Assembly: GCF_031877795.1 (NCBI RefSeq)
Contig: NC_133931.1
Location: 72,453,429-72,517,428 of the forward strand
Direction of reading: 5' to 3'
Length of the DNA: 64,000 nucleotides
Source of the DNA: Strix aluco
Lineage: Eukaryota > Chordata > Aves > Strigiformes > Strigidae
Part shown: positions 1-12,110 of the stretch, piece after piece
Layout: every line of letters begins with the position of its first letter
Position numbering within the stretch: the first letter of the stretch is position 1
Translations under genes and position numbers: made by a program
Notes under the pieces: model-generated
Database searches by the model: none
Seen by the model: the letters and a program-made list of their open reading frames with translations, nothing else
What the model was told of the DNA's origin: nothing

Positions 1-3000
1 TCACAGCATCAGCAAGATAGTACTGAAAATCCCTAAGACTGTGAGAGCATGGCATTGTCTTGCTTTTGTCACATCTGAATTGTTCTTATTCTGTATTCTT
101 TTGAAGAATGTCTTCTTAAAAATAGTCTCAAGGCAATGCTACATTGTAAAAATGATCCAGGACATGCATTCCCTTCCAATGTACTGTAGAGTTGCTGGGC
201 TGACTTAGTAACATTACTATCCTCATCCCCTGTCCCCTCCCAATACCTCTGAAATCACTTTGCTAGCAACCCATAATTGCAATCCTTAGACTGAAGATCA
301 ATAGAGTAGTCTGTCTACTCTACGCAGCCACCTTCTGACAACGCCTCTGTGTTAGGAAGGGTTGCGCAAAGTCACTGTAAGAGGGAGGAAAATATCTGAT
401 GGAGAGGGAAGTATTAGCCCTGTTGTACAATCACCCAGTGAGACATCAAGAACGTGGTGTATGCTGCCAGGGCACGTTCCAGGACAGGTGGACTCAGCCT
501 GCAGCAAGGTCCAGAGAAGGGCTGGCGTACATCAGTGAGCAGAGGAATGTCAAGTTCACCATTTGAGGGGACCTCATGACAACTTGGCTCAGCAAGGATA
601 CCATGGAATGAACGTGACTTTCAAGATGGAGCTTTCTCAGTTTACCAAAAGAATTAAGTGGTACCTGCAGTGAAGGGAACTCTGTACTGAAGTCCTGCAG
701 TCCTGTGGAAACTCACACCAAGCAGATGTCAGACAAGTGAAACAGCTGGAATCACATTGATTCTTAGATGTCAGAGAATGTTATCTGAAGCATTTCCTTG
801 AACTCCAGTCTCCACCAGTTATTTGCAAGATGAGCAAGGGAGACCCAAAGACCAGACAGAGCTAGGAGGGAGATTTCACAGTGTTATCTCCCCAGAGGGA
901 GCTACAGTAGGCAGGGAGGTTCTGAACACGTAGGGTCTCCCTGGCTTAGCAGCTTGCAGAGAAACCCATCCTCTTCAGGAAATTCACATTTGGTGCCTTA
1001 GGGTGTTTTCAATAGTATATTTCTGCAAAAGTGCCCCTCTTCAATGTGTGTGAATGAAATCTGTCTGCTTACACTGACACCTGGATATGATTTTCAACAA
1101 GTGGAAAAAATCCTGCATCCCATGAAAAGAAGGTGGCCTGTGATGCAGTGTGCATGGGATTCGCACCAAGTGTGGTTCATCAAGGCATTTAGTTCACACA
1201 GCCTTTTCCAAGACTGATTAGCCAATGGTATTGCTGATTTACATCTCCATCCTGTTGCAAGTTTATTGGACTGCACTGGTTTGGTCTGATTTTTGCCCTG
1301 TGCATCCAGGCAGTGATTACACCTGCCTACCTATCATGCTGGTTTTGTTGCCACATGCAAAGGGAGTGAACTGGGGTTGACATTACCTGAGTGATCTATC
1401 ATTGGAGTCAGGAACTACTCCCACTCAAAAGAATTTGTTAGGCCATGGGGGTATTGCATGGTGAAAAATACCAGAAACTCTTTGGTTTTACATTTTCCGC
1501 CTCATTATTCATTTCAGCCACTGAAATGGTATGACAGCAGACAAGGAGCTTTACTGAACAATTGCAGGGTCCAGAATGATATCACTGGTTTTGGAAACCA
1601 GGTCTAATGGTTAACTGGTATTCTTAAAGTCACAGTACACATCATGTCTGGGAAATGCTGATGCAATGTACTCCAGAAGTTTTGGCTGCTGATCTTTTCT
1701 AATTTGATAAGTAGAAACAAGTCTCTGTGTTACATGGATGTGATGGTATTTAACTTACAGCATGTATTCTGAAATAAAGCACCACAGACTATTCCTCTGG
1801 CTATATGTGTATACTGAGGGACGTGTTTATGACACCACTTCAGGTGTTAGCAGCTCTGCTTGTGCTGCGATGCACAGGAATCTAGTGAAGTGTTTGCCCT
1901 AAAGTTTGTCTTCCATCTGGCCAGTATACAAAGTGACAGTGCGAACCCACTGAGATCACGCATATTCTCCATCATGTTATAAAGGCCCCCAGTCAAGGTG
2001 CACGGGATGGGAGTGAAGCGAAGTGTTAACAGCAGAAAATGTTACCAGACCTTTGTAGAAGGAAAGAAAGTTGTGGCAGGGCAGTGAATATACTGACTAC
2101 CCCAAATGTAAGAAAACATATCCAAATTAACCCCACTTTTCCCAAAAGTGGTATTTTTTTGTCACAGCAAGAACATTTGTAATATTTCCTTATGATAAAA
2201 ATACCAAAAATAGCTAATTTTTTATCAGTTAACCTGATAAAAGTACTCTGTCTCCGTTCACTTCCATTTGCTTTTATGAGAAAGTTACAGGTTTTTTTAT
2301 CCTAACCCATCTTAAAAGTGTTTCAGGAAAGTACAATTGTTTTTACTGAGATTTTAATTCTATCCAGAAGAACTCTTTGCACAAATGCAAAGAAAAGGGG
2401 AGGGTTCTTGTCCCATTGTCCCTTTTCTTCCTTCACCCTCCTTCATTCTTCCTTGCAGTATATCAAAGAAAATTAGTGCTGTTAATTCTTTCTGTTTGTG
2501 GCAAAGATACCTCCAAAATATGTCACCCCAATAGACAACTAATAATGCAACAATAATCTTTGAGTACTAGCAGAAAGTTATCCACAGATGAATAAGATTT
2601 GACTCATTTTCCCACAAAATCAATGTGACTGTTATATTGACTGGTTTTCAGATTTTTCTCCTTAAAGATTACTTGACCACTGGACTTTTCCTGAGACTGT
2701 ACTGATCCTTTCGGTATTATTTTCTTTTTTTCTTTCTTTTTGTTAAGAGTCAACTGTTCTTTTAAGCTTAGTAAATTCTCAACTGGCCAAGCTAAATATT
2801 CCAGACAAGGAGATACTTGTCCAAAGTAGTTCTGCTATGGTAATACACCCTGACCTTTCAAGCAAGGGGCATTTGAGGTTTGTGAAACAAGCCCTCAGCA
2901 TGTGACATACAGCTGGCATGCAGAACACCTTCCCTCCCCTTTTATGTCATGCCCCTGTGAAGTGACAGTTACTTATGGGACCTGCCTTTGAGGTTGTTTT

Positions 3001-6000
3001 ATGGTTGTGACTTTGGCTGCAAGGCTGTTTCCACTCCTGCAGAGAGAGTGGGTGTGCTTGAAATCATGTTTTATACTTAAATCTGTCTATGCTGTTATTG
3101 AGAGCATAACTCTGACCTCTTGTTGCTCATCATATTCCTCTAGCCCCTGTGACACTGGTTAGTCCCTTTTGCTCCTGTGGAAAAGCCTGACTGTACCAGA
3201 ATGTGCTCATCTGAGCAGCTCTGCAGTGAGGACACGATTGCTGCTCCACCTGCCACCACAGGAATTTTTGTGCTGAGCTGTAAAATTCCAAACTGTTACC
3301 GCTCTTGTTTTGTCTTCTACCAAAGTAGACAGAATACCTCAGCAGCTTGTCTCTAGGCAATCCACAGGCTAGCAGCCACTGTGTTTTGCTACATGTGAGC
3401 AGCTACAATTCAGCTTCGCAAGACTGTCCTGCACACAGAGCTACTCAACTCCTCTTCCCTCTTCCTTTTCCCCTTGTGTTTGCAATTCCAGGTAAAGCCT
3501 GGAAGCTGCTGAAGGTAGCCAAAGGCTGGAGAAACTGCAGGTTTGTGGTAGGTGGCGGAGATGGCTCTGCTCTTCTTCCTTTATCAGGTGGCATCTTTCA
3601 ACATATGCTGCTGCAGCAGGGAGAAGAAAGCACCCAGGAAAAGTTTAGGGTCTGCTTTAAAGGTGTGGTATGTCTTCCTCCTAGGGCAGAGAGAGAGGAT
3701 ATGTACTGGGTGAGGAATGCATAACATTTAGGTCTTCGCCTTCTGTTCTGTCAGGGAGTTGTTTTGCTTTCTGAGCTACTCTGAGAGTTTTGACTCCATG
3801 CAATAAACGCAACCCTAAGACAAGGGTCAAGAAGAGATTCACACATGACACTGCTTTCCCTGTGTAGTGGGGTGGGAATCACAGGGTTTTCTTCCTCTTC
3901 CCAGGTGCTGGCAACTGCTGCTGTTGTCAGCACACTGCTGGCTGTGGTGGACATGCAGGACCGTCAGGCCAAAGAATATTGCAGGGTGAAAAAACCTTTC
4001 AAATTTCCAAATACAGTTTCACATAAACCAGTTGCTTAACCGATGCTTTCCACACTACTGTCTCCTCAGCCTGCATATCTTCAGTCTGAAAGGTGTTGTC
4101 AAATATACAGAATTTTTCTGCTGTTGCATGGATGAGGATGTTGTACCTACTTCCTACTCAAAAGAGCCAAGCCATCAATAGATAAGAACCTCCTGCCAGT
4201 GCTGAGGAGACAACAGTGATGTCTCTCTGCTTTGCCTGTGGGAGCTGGCAGATGATAACTAAGACAGATTAACCATTATTTTTCTGTGTTTTGTTACATA
4301 GGATGGCCTCAGGCACATCCACAGATTGCAGTACTGATTTTGCAAGAGAGTATTCTGCATGGCTGTGTGCCGCAGTGCTGTAATCAGGGTTGACTCCTCT
4401 TATGTGCCTCTGGTCCCAAATCCCAGTGGGCTCTTGAATATTGTTCTGCGTCATTTTTCTTTTCTGTATGCAGTAACTGCGCTTCATTTCCTTAATGAGA
4501 CCAACCTGCAAAATTAGAGAGATTTTGACTGTAGAATATCAAACTCATGCTGCATATGAGCAACCAACTTCCCATTCCTGTTTGCCTTTGGCTCAAAGAT
4601 TGTGTTTGTAATGGAGTGCACTCGCACTTTGTACTGTAACATCATATTGTAAACCCTTTACAACCTGAGAATGACAACCTAGGCTCATGGGTATTTGATC
4701 TCTCTCAAAAGAGTGAGACATGCTACAGCTGTCCATGTTTTGTGTTGACAGACTTGGCTCTGGGTATGACATAACAAAATTACAAGGAGCTAGTGCTTCA
4801 ATCCAATGAGTAGGTTCAATCAGCAATGTGGTATTCATACACTTTGCTAACAGACATGAATATAGGACTATAAAAGGAGTGTGAAATTTTCTTTATTATG
4901 TTCGCATGGAAAATTGTGATTTAAAAGTGTTTCTCCCTTGCACAGTTGTTTGTTCATTTGCACCTGTGTAATTGACTTATAAACACCTTTATTCTGTTAA
5001 AAAGGTATTTACATGCTTAACTGTATCTGTTCTATCCATACTCCTCATGTGTACGAAGCCTGGCAATTAATGCCAAGATTAATTCCACATGTTTGCTGAA
5101 GTGGGCCCACAGATGGCTGTTAATTTCCCTTGGCATCCTTATAAACCAGTATGTTTCTGTTATTTTATTTACAAAATAAACACTATACATTTACTTAATT
5201 ATATTTGACGTCATAATTTCAGGTTTTGCTTTGGCTTAGAAGGGCTCAGGGCCCTCAGGGTAGCTTTGCTCATTATTAAACAATAGTTATATAGCTGTAG
5301 TTAGTGAGTTATGCTTGAAGACATGCATAACAAACAAATGCATGGCAGTTTCTATAATAAAGTGAAAAACACACCTTTACAGTGAAAAATGTGGTTTTCC
5401 AAATGGAAAGCATGAAGTGCAGTTCAAAAATTGATACCTTTGCTATTTTGTCATCTCTTTGAATGAATGAATAACGTCTGCATTCTGAAGAGGGAAATCA
5501 TGAGAAACAGTATTCGCAATGAAGTCAGACAGAGATTGTTCCTGCTTTTAATATTTATTTAATTTCAGTTAATGTTTGAAATTATTTTAAGGGCAGAAGT
5601 GACTTCCAGCAGGGCCTGGTCACACCAGTGACCACACGCTCGTGGACCAAGCCCTGGGAGCTCCTCAGGCTTCTTGACACATGGACGTGTTGGTCTCTCG
5701 CCTCTCCGTCAAAAAAAACTGCTAAGGTCATCCTTTATCCACAGCCCTCCTCTCAACACAGGTCCTCGTGGCTGCCTGAAACAAACAGTTGTCCTCAATG
5801 CTTTTTTTATATATGGTTTTCCTTCAATCCCACCTTACGTGATTGTTTGTCTTTGGCAGCAACTGTGTAACTGAAAATTTGGAAGTCTAAAATATGTAAA
5901 GCACAAGTTCTTTAGCCAAAGTTCCTGCACTTCATATTACATATTTTAAAATATAGTGCTGGCTGAAGGAAACAGATAATAACCCAATGGCTGTTGACAG

Positions 6001-6281
6001 ATTTGGAAGATACATTGTATGCAATCAGCTCCATATGTGCACAACAGATTTAATTACATGGTAAAATTAATTTATCAAGTTTTCATATTTATGCTTTGAC
6101 TATTCATCATCAGGTTTCTGTATACATTTTTGGAGGGGTCTTTTTTGGTCTGGTCCAAGCACTGCTGAACTGCTCTAATTTGTTGGATATGTCACTGTAG
6201 TTGCAATGCTTTGCTGCTTTTTTTTTCCTTTTGCATTTTTATGCTCTGAAAGTAACATCTTTTTCTTTATCTTTTTTAAAG
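1..6281 (+). other. EPB41L4B: Presumed EPB41L4B intron (partial)
   Basis: This stretch lies upstream of the first recognisable EPB41L4B exon. I looked for open segments bounded by a polypyrimidine-AG acceptor and a GT(A/G)AG donor and found none I would call an exon. Open frames such as 3347-3724 read as low-information translations with no family resemblance. The sequence is AT-rich, without long tandem repeats or a recognisable transposon. A perfect TGACGTCA octamer sits at 5206-5213. The intron assignment is inferred from gene order, because the 5' part of the gene is outside the window. Confidence 0.6.
5206..5213. promoter_or_regulatory. Consensus CRE octamer in intron
   Basis: A perfect palindromic TGACGTCA is present, the full cAMP-response element bound by CREB/ATF factors. 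It lies in AT-rich intronic DNA with no CpG island around it, so binding is only a possibility. One octamer is expected about once per 64 kb by chance. Confidence 0.25.
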
Positions 6282-6350
6282 ATAAAGACATTCCCTGCTG
6301 ATACATCTAATCCTTTTTTCGATCCTTTTACAACAGTACCACAGTTTTCT
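6282..6350 (+). CDS. EPB41L4B: EPB41L4B coding exon, 69 nt, phase 0/0
   Basis: The exon is bounded by a pyrimidine-rich acceptor ending in TTTTTTAAAG and a strong GTAAGT donor. Only one frame is open, the other two hit stops at once. It encodes 23 residues, IKTFPADTSNPFFDPFTTV followed by PQFS. The tandem NPF and DPF tripeptides are patterns recognised by EH-domain proteins and by the AP-2 alpha appendage. Because both flanking introns are phase 0 and the length is a multiple of three, the exon could be skipped without a frameshift. Confidence 0.8.
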
Positions 6351-9300
6351 GTAAGTAGAACATGCAACTAAAAGACTGTGTATTTAACACAATTCCAACT
6401 GATTTTTTAAGTGTCAGAAACTTATGCGCTAAAAGCAGTCCTCAAAAAAAATTCCAAGTAGAAATTAGAGTGCTAATCGGTTAAATATCCCATTATACAA
6501 ATAATTAACTTGCCTGCATTCAGACATTGCTGCTTACTAGACAGAGGACTAAGAGTTAAAGGTCAAGGCTTACTGCTAATGCGGTTGGTTGCAAAATGTT
6601 GTTCAGTTCAGGACTGTAGAGGACACTTGTGAAACTCCATAGCAATCTTTCCAAGGAACAGTAAGGGACTGGGAAGACTTAGTCCTCTGTCTAGCAATTG
6701 CATGGCCTCCTGCCTGAAACAGCCTGCTGTGCCATCACAAAGACGGGCCTGATTTTCATTGAATTTACATCTGATTTTTAAGGAAGGATTGTAGTTAGCG
6801 TGTTGATGACTACAATGGTATCTTTGTATAAACTCCCATGTTTACTTAAGAACTTGAATCAAGTATTGAACTTAATTCTTGTTAAACTTTCACAGAAGTT
6901 GGGATTCAGGGGTTTTGGTAAGGTGAACTACATACAAACAGGAAACAATTATTTGACAATTTAAAAAATAAGTCCAATCTAAGTCCTGCTTTAAGGGAAG
7001 CATGTAATGAATAGGACAAAATTATTTACTCTATAAGAAACACTGATTATAATTATAAACTACAGTAACTGGCTTTTTAAATTACATTCGCAAAATGAAG
7101 CATTTCAGACTTTAACCTTAACTTTTACTGATAGTAGCAATCCATATCTGGCATATAATCAGAGAGAAGTAACTTCAATCACTGTTGGGCCATGTGCAGT
7201 AACTGTCTGCATTTATCGATTTAAAGAAGGAGGCTTTTCTTTCACTGTAAACCTGATCATGGGATTTGATCTAAATGTTGTTCTTCTCCAAACATGTGTT
7301 TTAAAGCCAGAGTTAGTTAGGCTCCCAAAGCTGTGTCAGTGCCACTGTTGAGCTCTAACTAAAGGTACCTGAAAATACATGAGAATATGTCACAGCAACT
7401 TTTCACTAGGTCAGCCAAGTCCAGATAGTACAATTGTGGTAAAAGCTAAACCAAAGTTACAGTGTTTGTGTCTTTCATAGTACTACTTTATATAAGCAAA
7501 AAGATATGCCCAGAATAGCTTTCCTACTAATTAATAACTATTGTCAGGAAATTATTTTTCTGCCTATGACAGTTACGATGAAAGCAAAATTTAGGAGGGC
7601 TACATAAAATATGTTTTCATCATGACAGGGGGATAGAACTTTAAAATATGAACAGAAACTACCCTGATATACTTACCCACAGAAATTTCCATCTTGAAGA
7701 AAATGGCTGTTTCACGGCAGCTTCAAATGTTGAGGTGGTTGTTATGCTCTGTTGGGAGAGAAGCAGCAAAGTAAAGTTCAAACTAATCTTTCTGAAATTC
7801 CCTCTTCTCCCTATAGAGTCTCATGTCCTTGGGTAGGGTGGAGGACAGAATCCAGACCACAAATATTTGAAACACCATTACAATAAAAATCTGATGGTGT
7901 GTGATCCATCATATGATTCCATACAATCCTTTTAGTGAGTTATATACAAATATCTGTGGTAAACAAGCAGCTACCTAGAGGACCGCATAAAGATGGGAAA
8001 ACAATTAGGAAGGTTAATTAGATTTTGGTCCTGTGTTTCGTGGTCCTCTGTCCCAGCCCAAAGAGATGTGCTTCTCCCCAGCAGTGTTTCACTTCATCCC
8101 AATGCAAGGGCTCCACTGAAGCCTTGAAGATGGCTATACCACAGGCAGGAGCTGTAAGGGAAAGGTCCAGATCAGTGCTAGGACTTGCAGGCAGATCTGA
8201 CTCTGAATATTCTTCAGTCACACACAGTCCCAGATGGTTACATTTGTTAATCTTTTTCCTTGTTTGTTTGGGTTTTTTTCTTTTTCTTTTCCTTGCTTCC
8301 CCTTCACTTTAATTTTTTTTTTTTTTTTTTTTTTGCTTGAAACAAAACATTGAAATGTTACTGAGGAGAAAAAAGTTATGAATGGCGACATTTGGAAGGC
8401 TTTACCTTTTGTGTAGGACTTCTAATTTGGTGGTGTATATGCAGTTGTGTTGATTTTATCAGAGGAAGAATTCGAGAACTTGGTTGCCTGGAATGTTTAA
8501 AAATAAGCTTCATGCCAGGAACCCCTCTGAATTTCAGAGATTTTTGTAGAGAGATGGCAGGCTTGATGACCATATTTTCAGGTTGGTATGAGTCTCATAC
8601 ATAGGTCTAAATTAATGAAATTATATCTGTTTAGACCAGTTAAATATTTGGCTCAAACACACTGTGGAAGTAGATATATATAAAAAGATGCTTTGGATAT
8701 ATATACCGTAAAACCATTATCCAAAGCAAAGGCACTTTAGGACTCAGGGCAATTCTTCAGCAAGTGTAATTTGTCATCGCTCTGATGATTTCAGTAAGGC
8801 TGGGAGTATTTGCATCAGCCTCACAGAGTGGTGCTTCCTTCTCATGCCGTAAAGTGAGATCTGGCAGTCCTCGGAGGATGGGGATCCTGTATGAGGAATA
8901 CCAGATTTGATACCCCTGTAGCTTGTAAGGTTGAGTTTTAAAAGTTGAATGAAAGAGAAGTTTGAACAGGTTGTATTAGCCAGTATTTACACACGTAATT
9001 GGCCAGGGCTGGAGGGAGAGTTTCTTTAGTTGGTTTTATAATTTCCTTTTCACCAATTTTGTGGAATTAATGGAATTCCTTTTGCTTCAGAGGTTGTTTT
9101 GGAGCATATCCGATGCATTTAGTTGAAAAGTGATGGTGACTTTTCTTCCTCCCTGCCTTAAAGCGTGAACCAAGTTCAGAAGAAAAAGTTGTCAAGAAAG
9201 AAATGCAGCTGGTACCAGTAGGAGCATACCCTAATGGTCCTGAGGCACTGACAAACTGCAGTTACTCTGTGCTTTTCCCAGGTCAGGGTCATACATGCAC

Positions 9301-11884
9301 CACAGGCACTACCCACTGTGGTTTGGCATGAGAAATAGTCCATGCCAAAGAGCAAGATAGGCCTGGTTTATTTTTAGGGATCCTCCTCCTCCTGTGTTAT
9401 AGGCTGGCCAGTCTTTGCTGCAGTACCACAGTGCTGGTATGCCTCACCTGAAAGACAGATGGTTGCTTGCTGTTTGTCTTAAACCAGCACTTCCAGTGTT
9501 GCCTTAACATTGCCTGTCACCACGTACTGCAAGAATATTTCTCGAGATGTGTTGCAGTTGGAAAATGTGGGAAAGGGATGGACACTTTGAAACACCAACT
9601 GCTACAAACCCAGACTCCTGGCTGTTACAAAACAAAGAGTAGTCAGAGGACCCAGCAGCAAGTTGTATAGGATTTCTGAAGAATAGTCCAGAAATCTCAT
9701 GTGGTCAGTGTTCTGCACTATTTTTAGGGAAAACACAATAATGAGCAGCATTCTCCAAACTGATTATGTCTTTTATCTGAATGCTGCCATTACATCTCAC
9801 ATAGCACATGTTGCCATCAGGCTTGTCCCTCAGGCACAGCTCTGAAAGAGCCGTCAAAAGAGGTGGCTGTGCAGCATCTACAGAGGTTGCACTGAGCAGC
9901 AATAGCTACAGCCTCCTGCTTGTTATTAGTTGTTGTTACTGAGTGTTTGGCAATGAATTGGATGGTGAAAGGTAGCAAGAGCAGTAGAAGCTAATCTACA
10001 CTTTTTTTCTTTCTGTGTCTGTATACATTTTTTTGTAGGCAGAATTTACAGACAGCAAATTACAATGCTGTGCGGTGCAGTCATCTCCTAAGATAACACT
10101 GGTAACTCCATCGCCCGTACTGAGATCTTTGGCGGAGACTATACCAACTCCAACAGTCCAGACAGTCTATACGTCACATAAACCGATTTCACTGGCAGAC
10201 AGGTACTGTGCAGTTCTTTCACGAAATACTATGATGCTCTCTGCATTAATCAGCTTGATTTCTCTTTTTCTGTCATAATTACTATAAGCTGCCATTTCTC
10301 CTGATACCAAAAGATTTCCATTTGCTGCTTCACACCTACTTCAGAATAGGTGGGTTATGTGAAGAAACATCTATAACTCGTATCTGCTCTGAGAAAAAAA
10401 GCCTACCTTAATTAACTGTGGCAGCTAGCAGCGTACCATTTCTATGGCCAATGGCCTGGAGAGAAAGGGTTGTGCAGATTTTCCTCAGGCAAGTCATTTT
10501 GTCTGAACCACAAAGGTTTTCTTTTAATAATTGCTGTTGCAATTTGTTTTTTGAAATTAAATGTCCATGGGGTAAATCTGAGGTTGAGAAATGTCTGCTC
10601 TTCTAAATGAAAAACAGACACTGGTTTTCCTTCTTTTTCCTCTTTTTTTTTTTTTTTTTTTTTAGTAATGTCAAGCTACAGTGGTCTTTCTTGTGGTTTC
10701 TCAGAGAAACAACAAGCCGTCCCATCTTTCCACAGGCAGCCTGCTTTCATTTTCTATTTTTCCATCCTACTGGTTTTGCATGCTGGCTTCTTATTCTAGA
10801 ATTTAATCAAAGCTGAATTTCCCAAGCTGATAATTTACTGAATACAAATGTAGGAGTGGATATAATCAATACTTCTGGAGCAGAAAAAGTCCTAGGCTTA
10901 TGCCGAAAAGTATTTCTTTGGCATCATAATAAATGAGCCTTTTTTACTTTTGGATTCACAGTCAATTCCCATTTTCATTTGTTAATTATTTTTTGCAGAT
11001 GTTGGTTTAATTACACCTGCACACTTGTTCAACATTGCTAACTCATCTAAAAATTTATCGTTCCAGTGAAAATGTAATTCTGAAGCTGTAGTGCTGAACT
11101 CAGCTTCTGTAGGATGTCTTGAGCACAAGTGGGTGATTCCACCCCTGCTTGTCCATGAAAGGGCTGCAGGGTTTCTGCAGTGCAGTTTAACTCTGCAAAC
11201 TGTTTTACAATTGTTAGATACTTAACTCTCAGAACAACACAGTAAACAGGTTTTTAGGGTTTTTTTTCCCCACACTATTTATTAAGAAATGGAATCACTA
11301 ACCCAGGGCATTCCCCAGTGTTGCAGAGCCCACAGGCTCTGGAGTGAATAGGTGTGTGAGATCAAGGACTTCAGGCTCTGCTTCCCACACTCTGATGTGT
11401 GCAGGACTGTAGTAAATTCAGCGTTTATAGATGTCCCCCAATATCAGACCATGCCAAGGAGCAGAAGGCTGTAACACCAGTCTTTTGTGATGTCATTTAC
11501 TGTAGCTGTTTCAGTTTTAGAGTCCCAGGCCAGCTTCCTTTGAAATCAGTAGCCTTTAATGGGGATGAGATTAAGTCCTAAACTGTTTTGCCATATGGGT
11601 CTTTTTATGTCCTTTTTCTTGCCTCTGTTTGTTCTTCAGAAATATCAAGCGGTACTTGTTTTTGAATCAGCCATCAGTTATCAGCCTTTTCACTGAATTG
11701 AGTCTGACCTTTTTTCCCCCTCCTTTGGTATTTTGAAAATGTTAATTATTTTAAATTGAAATCTGAGACTTATTGTTGTTCCCATAATTGGCTGTTTGTG
11801 CATTAATTACACAGCGCTGAGACTCTGAGGCGTGAACTTGAGAGAGAGAAAATGATGAAAAGACTCTTGATGACAGAATTATGA
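6282..11884 (+). CDS. EPB41L4B: EPB41L4B, C-terminal three exons (partial gene)
   Basis: Coding segments 6282-6350, 10039-10202 and 11815-11884 join in one frame and give the last 100 residues plus a TGA stop. EPB41L4B (EHM2/LULU2) is a FERM-domain protein of the band 4.1 superfamily that acts at the cell cortex in actomyosin organisation; the FERM domain lies upstream of this window. The visible tail has a Ser/Thr/Pro-rich stretch with several SP/TP sites (SSPK, TPSP, TIPTPT), then a charged, probably helical end LRRELEREKMMKRLLMTEL. That ending resembles the long isoforms of EPB41L5 and EPB41L4B as I remember them. Position upstream of FRRS1L and TMEM245 on the same strand agrees with human 9q31 order. 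The paralogue EPB41L5 is the main alternative and is disfavoured by synteny. Mammalian EPB41L4B also has a shorter isoform lacking this C-terminal part. Confidence 0.85.
8313..8334. repeat. Homopolymer T(22)
   Basis: A run of 22 T bases sits in a longer pyrimidine-rich tract. It is simple-sequence DNA inside the EPB41L4B intron. Confidence 0.95.
8689..8728. repeat. 11-bp inverted repeat with 18-nt spacer
   Basis: Arms TGCTTTGGATA (8689-8699) and TATCCAAAGCA (8718-8728) are exact reverse complements. The spacer is AT-rich and contains TATATA. The structure is too short for a miRNA precursor, and its function is unknown. Confidence 0.8.
10039..10202 (+). CDS. EPB41L4B: EPB41L4B penultimate coding exon
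   Basis: The acceptor is TTTTTTTGTAG and the donor is AG/GTACTG. The exon begins in phase 0 and ends with two bases (AG) of a split Ser codon. Only this frame is open through the whole exon. It encodes 54 complete codons, including KITLVTPSPVLRSLAETIPT and VQTVYTSHKPISLAD. The composition is Ser/Thr/Pro-rich and suggests a disordered, phosphorylatable linker between the central region and the C-terminal helix. No catalytic motif is expected in this family. Confidence 0.85.
10203..11814 (+). other. EPB41L4B: EPB41L4B last intron
   Basis: The intron runs from a GTACTG donor to an AATTACACAG acceptor. It contains a 21-nt T run (10643-10663) within a pyrimidine tract and nothing else I can name. 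Confidence 0.8.
10643..10663. repeat. Homopolymer T(21)
   Basis: A run of 21 T bases follows a short CT-rich lead-in, inside the last EPB41L4B intron. Confidence 0.95.
11815..11884 (+). CDS. EPB41L4B: EPB41L4B terminal coding exon and stop
   Basis: After the acceptor TTAATTACACAG, the first base C completes the split codon AG/C (Ser). Reading then continues AETLRRELEREKMMKRLLMT and EL, followed by TGA at 11882-11884. The segment is highly charged and probably forms an amphipathic helix. Its last four residues, MTEL, fit the class I PDZ ligand pattern (S/T-x-hydrophobic at the carboxyl end). The frame matches the 2-nt overhang of the preceding exon exactly. Confidence 0.9.
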
Positions 11885-12110
11885 AATTCGCACTTCCATC
11901 AGATGGAGAATGGATTGGGGCCTTTCATGTGCCTTCTGTCTGTTTACATTCCTCTGCTTCTGTGTACTCAACATAATGCATCGGGAAATGTGTGATATTC
12001 CTGGCTCGCCTGGATTCACCACGGTTGGTTAAAATTAAGTCTCAGCTAGACTTTAACTTGAAGGAGTTCCTTTATTCATTTGCTGCTGGGAAATAAACCT
12101 TCAATCCTTT
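11885..12110 (+). other. EPB41L4B: EPB41L4B 3' UTR (minimum extent)
   Basis: This is untranslated sequence after the TGA. The first canonical AATAAA lies at 12092-12097, about 210 nt past the stop, and would define a short 3' UTR. Later signals, for example at 13983-13988, leave a longer UTR possible. The true cleavage site cannot be seen from sequence alone. Confidence 0.5.
12092..12097 (+). terminator. EPB41L4B: Candidate polyadenylation signal AATAAA
   Basis: This is the first canonical hexamer downstream of the EPB41L4B stop codon, followed by T-rich sequence (CCTTTATCACTCC). Confidence 0.4.

Larger units (their letters stand above)
6351..10038 (+). other. EPB41L4B: EPB41L4B intron
   Basis: The intron has a GTAAGT donor at 6351 and a TTTTTTTGTAG acceptor ending at 10038. 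I see no further exon in it. It holds a 22-nt T run (8313-8334) and an 11-bp perfect inverted repeat (8689-8728). The short open frames at 8018-8312 occur on both strands with no recognisable product. Confidence 0.75.

Noticed and set aside
3347-3724. Possible upstream EPB41L4B exon
   Set aside because: An acceptor-like CAATTCCAG precedes 3491, but the peptide has no resemblance to the family, and no matching donor and phase could be set.
10643-10663. Poly(T) runs (also at 8313 and 48090) as tails of minus-strand retrocopies
   Set aside because: No adjacent gene-like or LINE sequence and no visible flanking duplications. Simple-sequence runs are sufficient.
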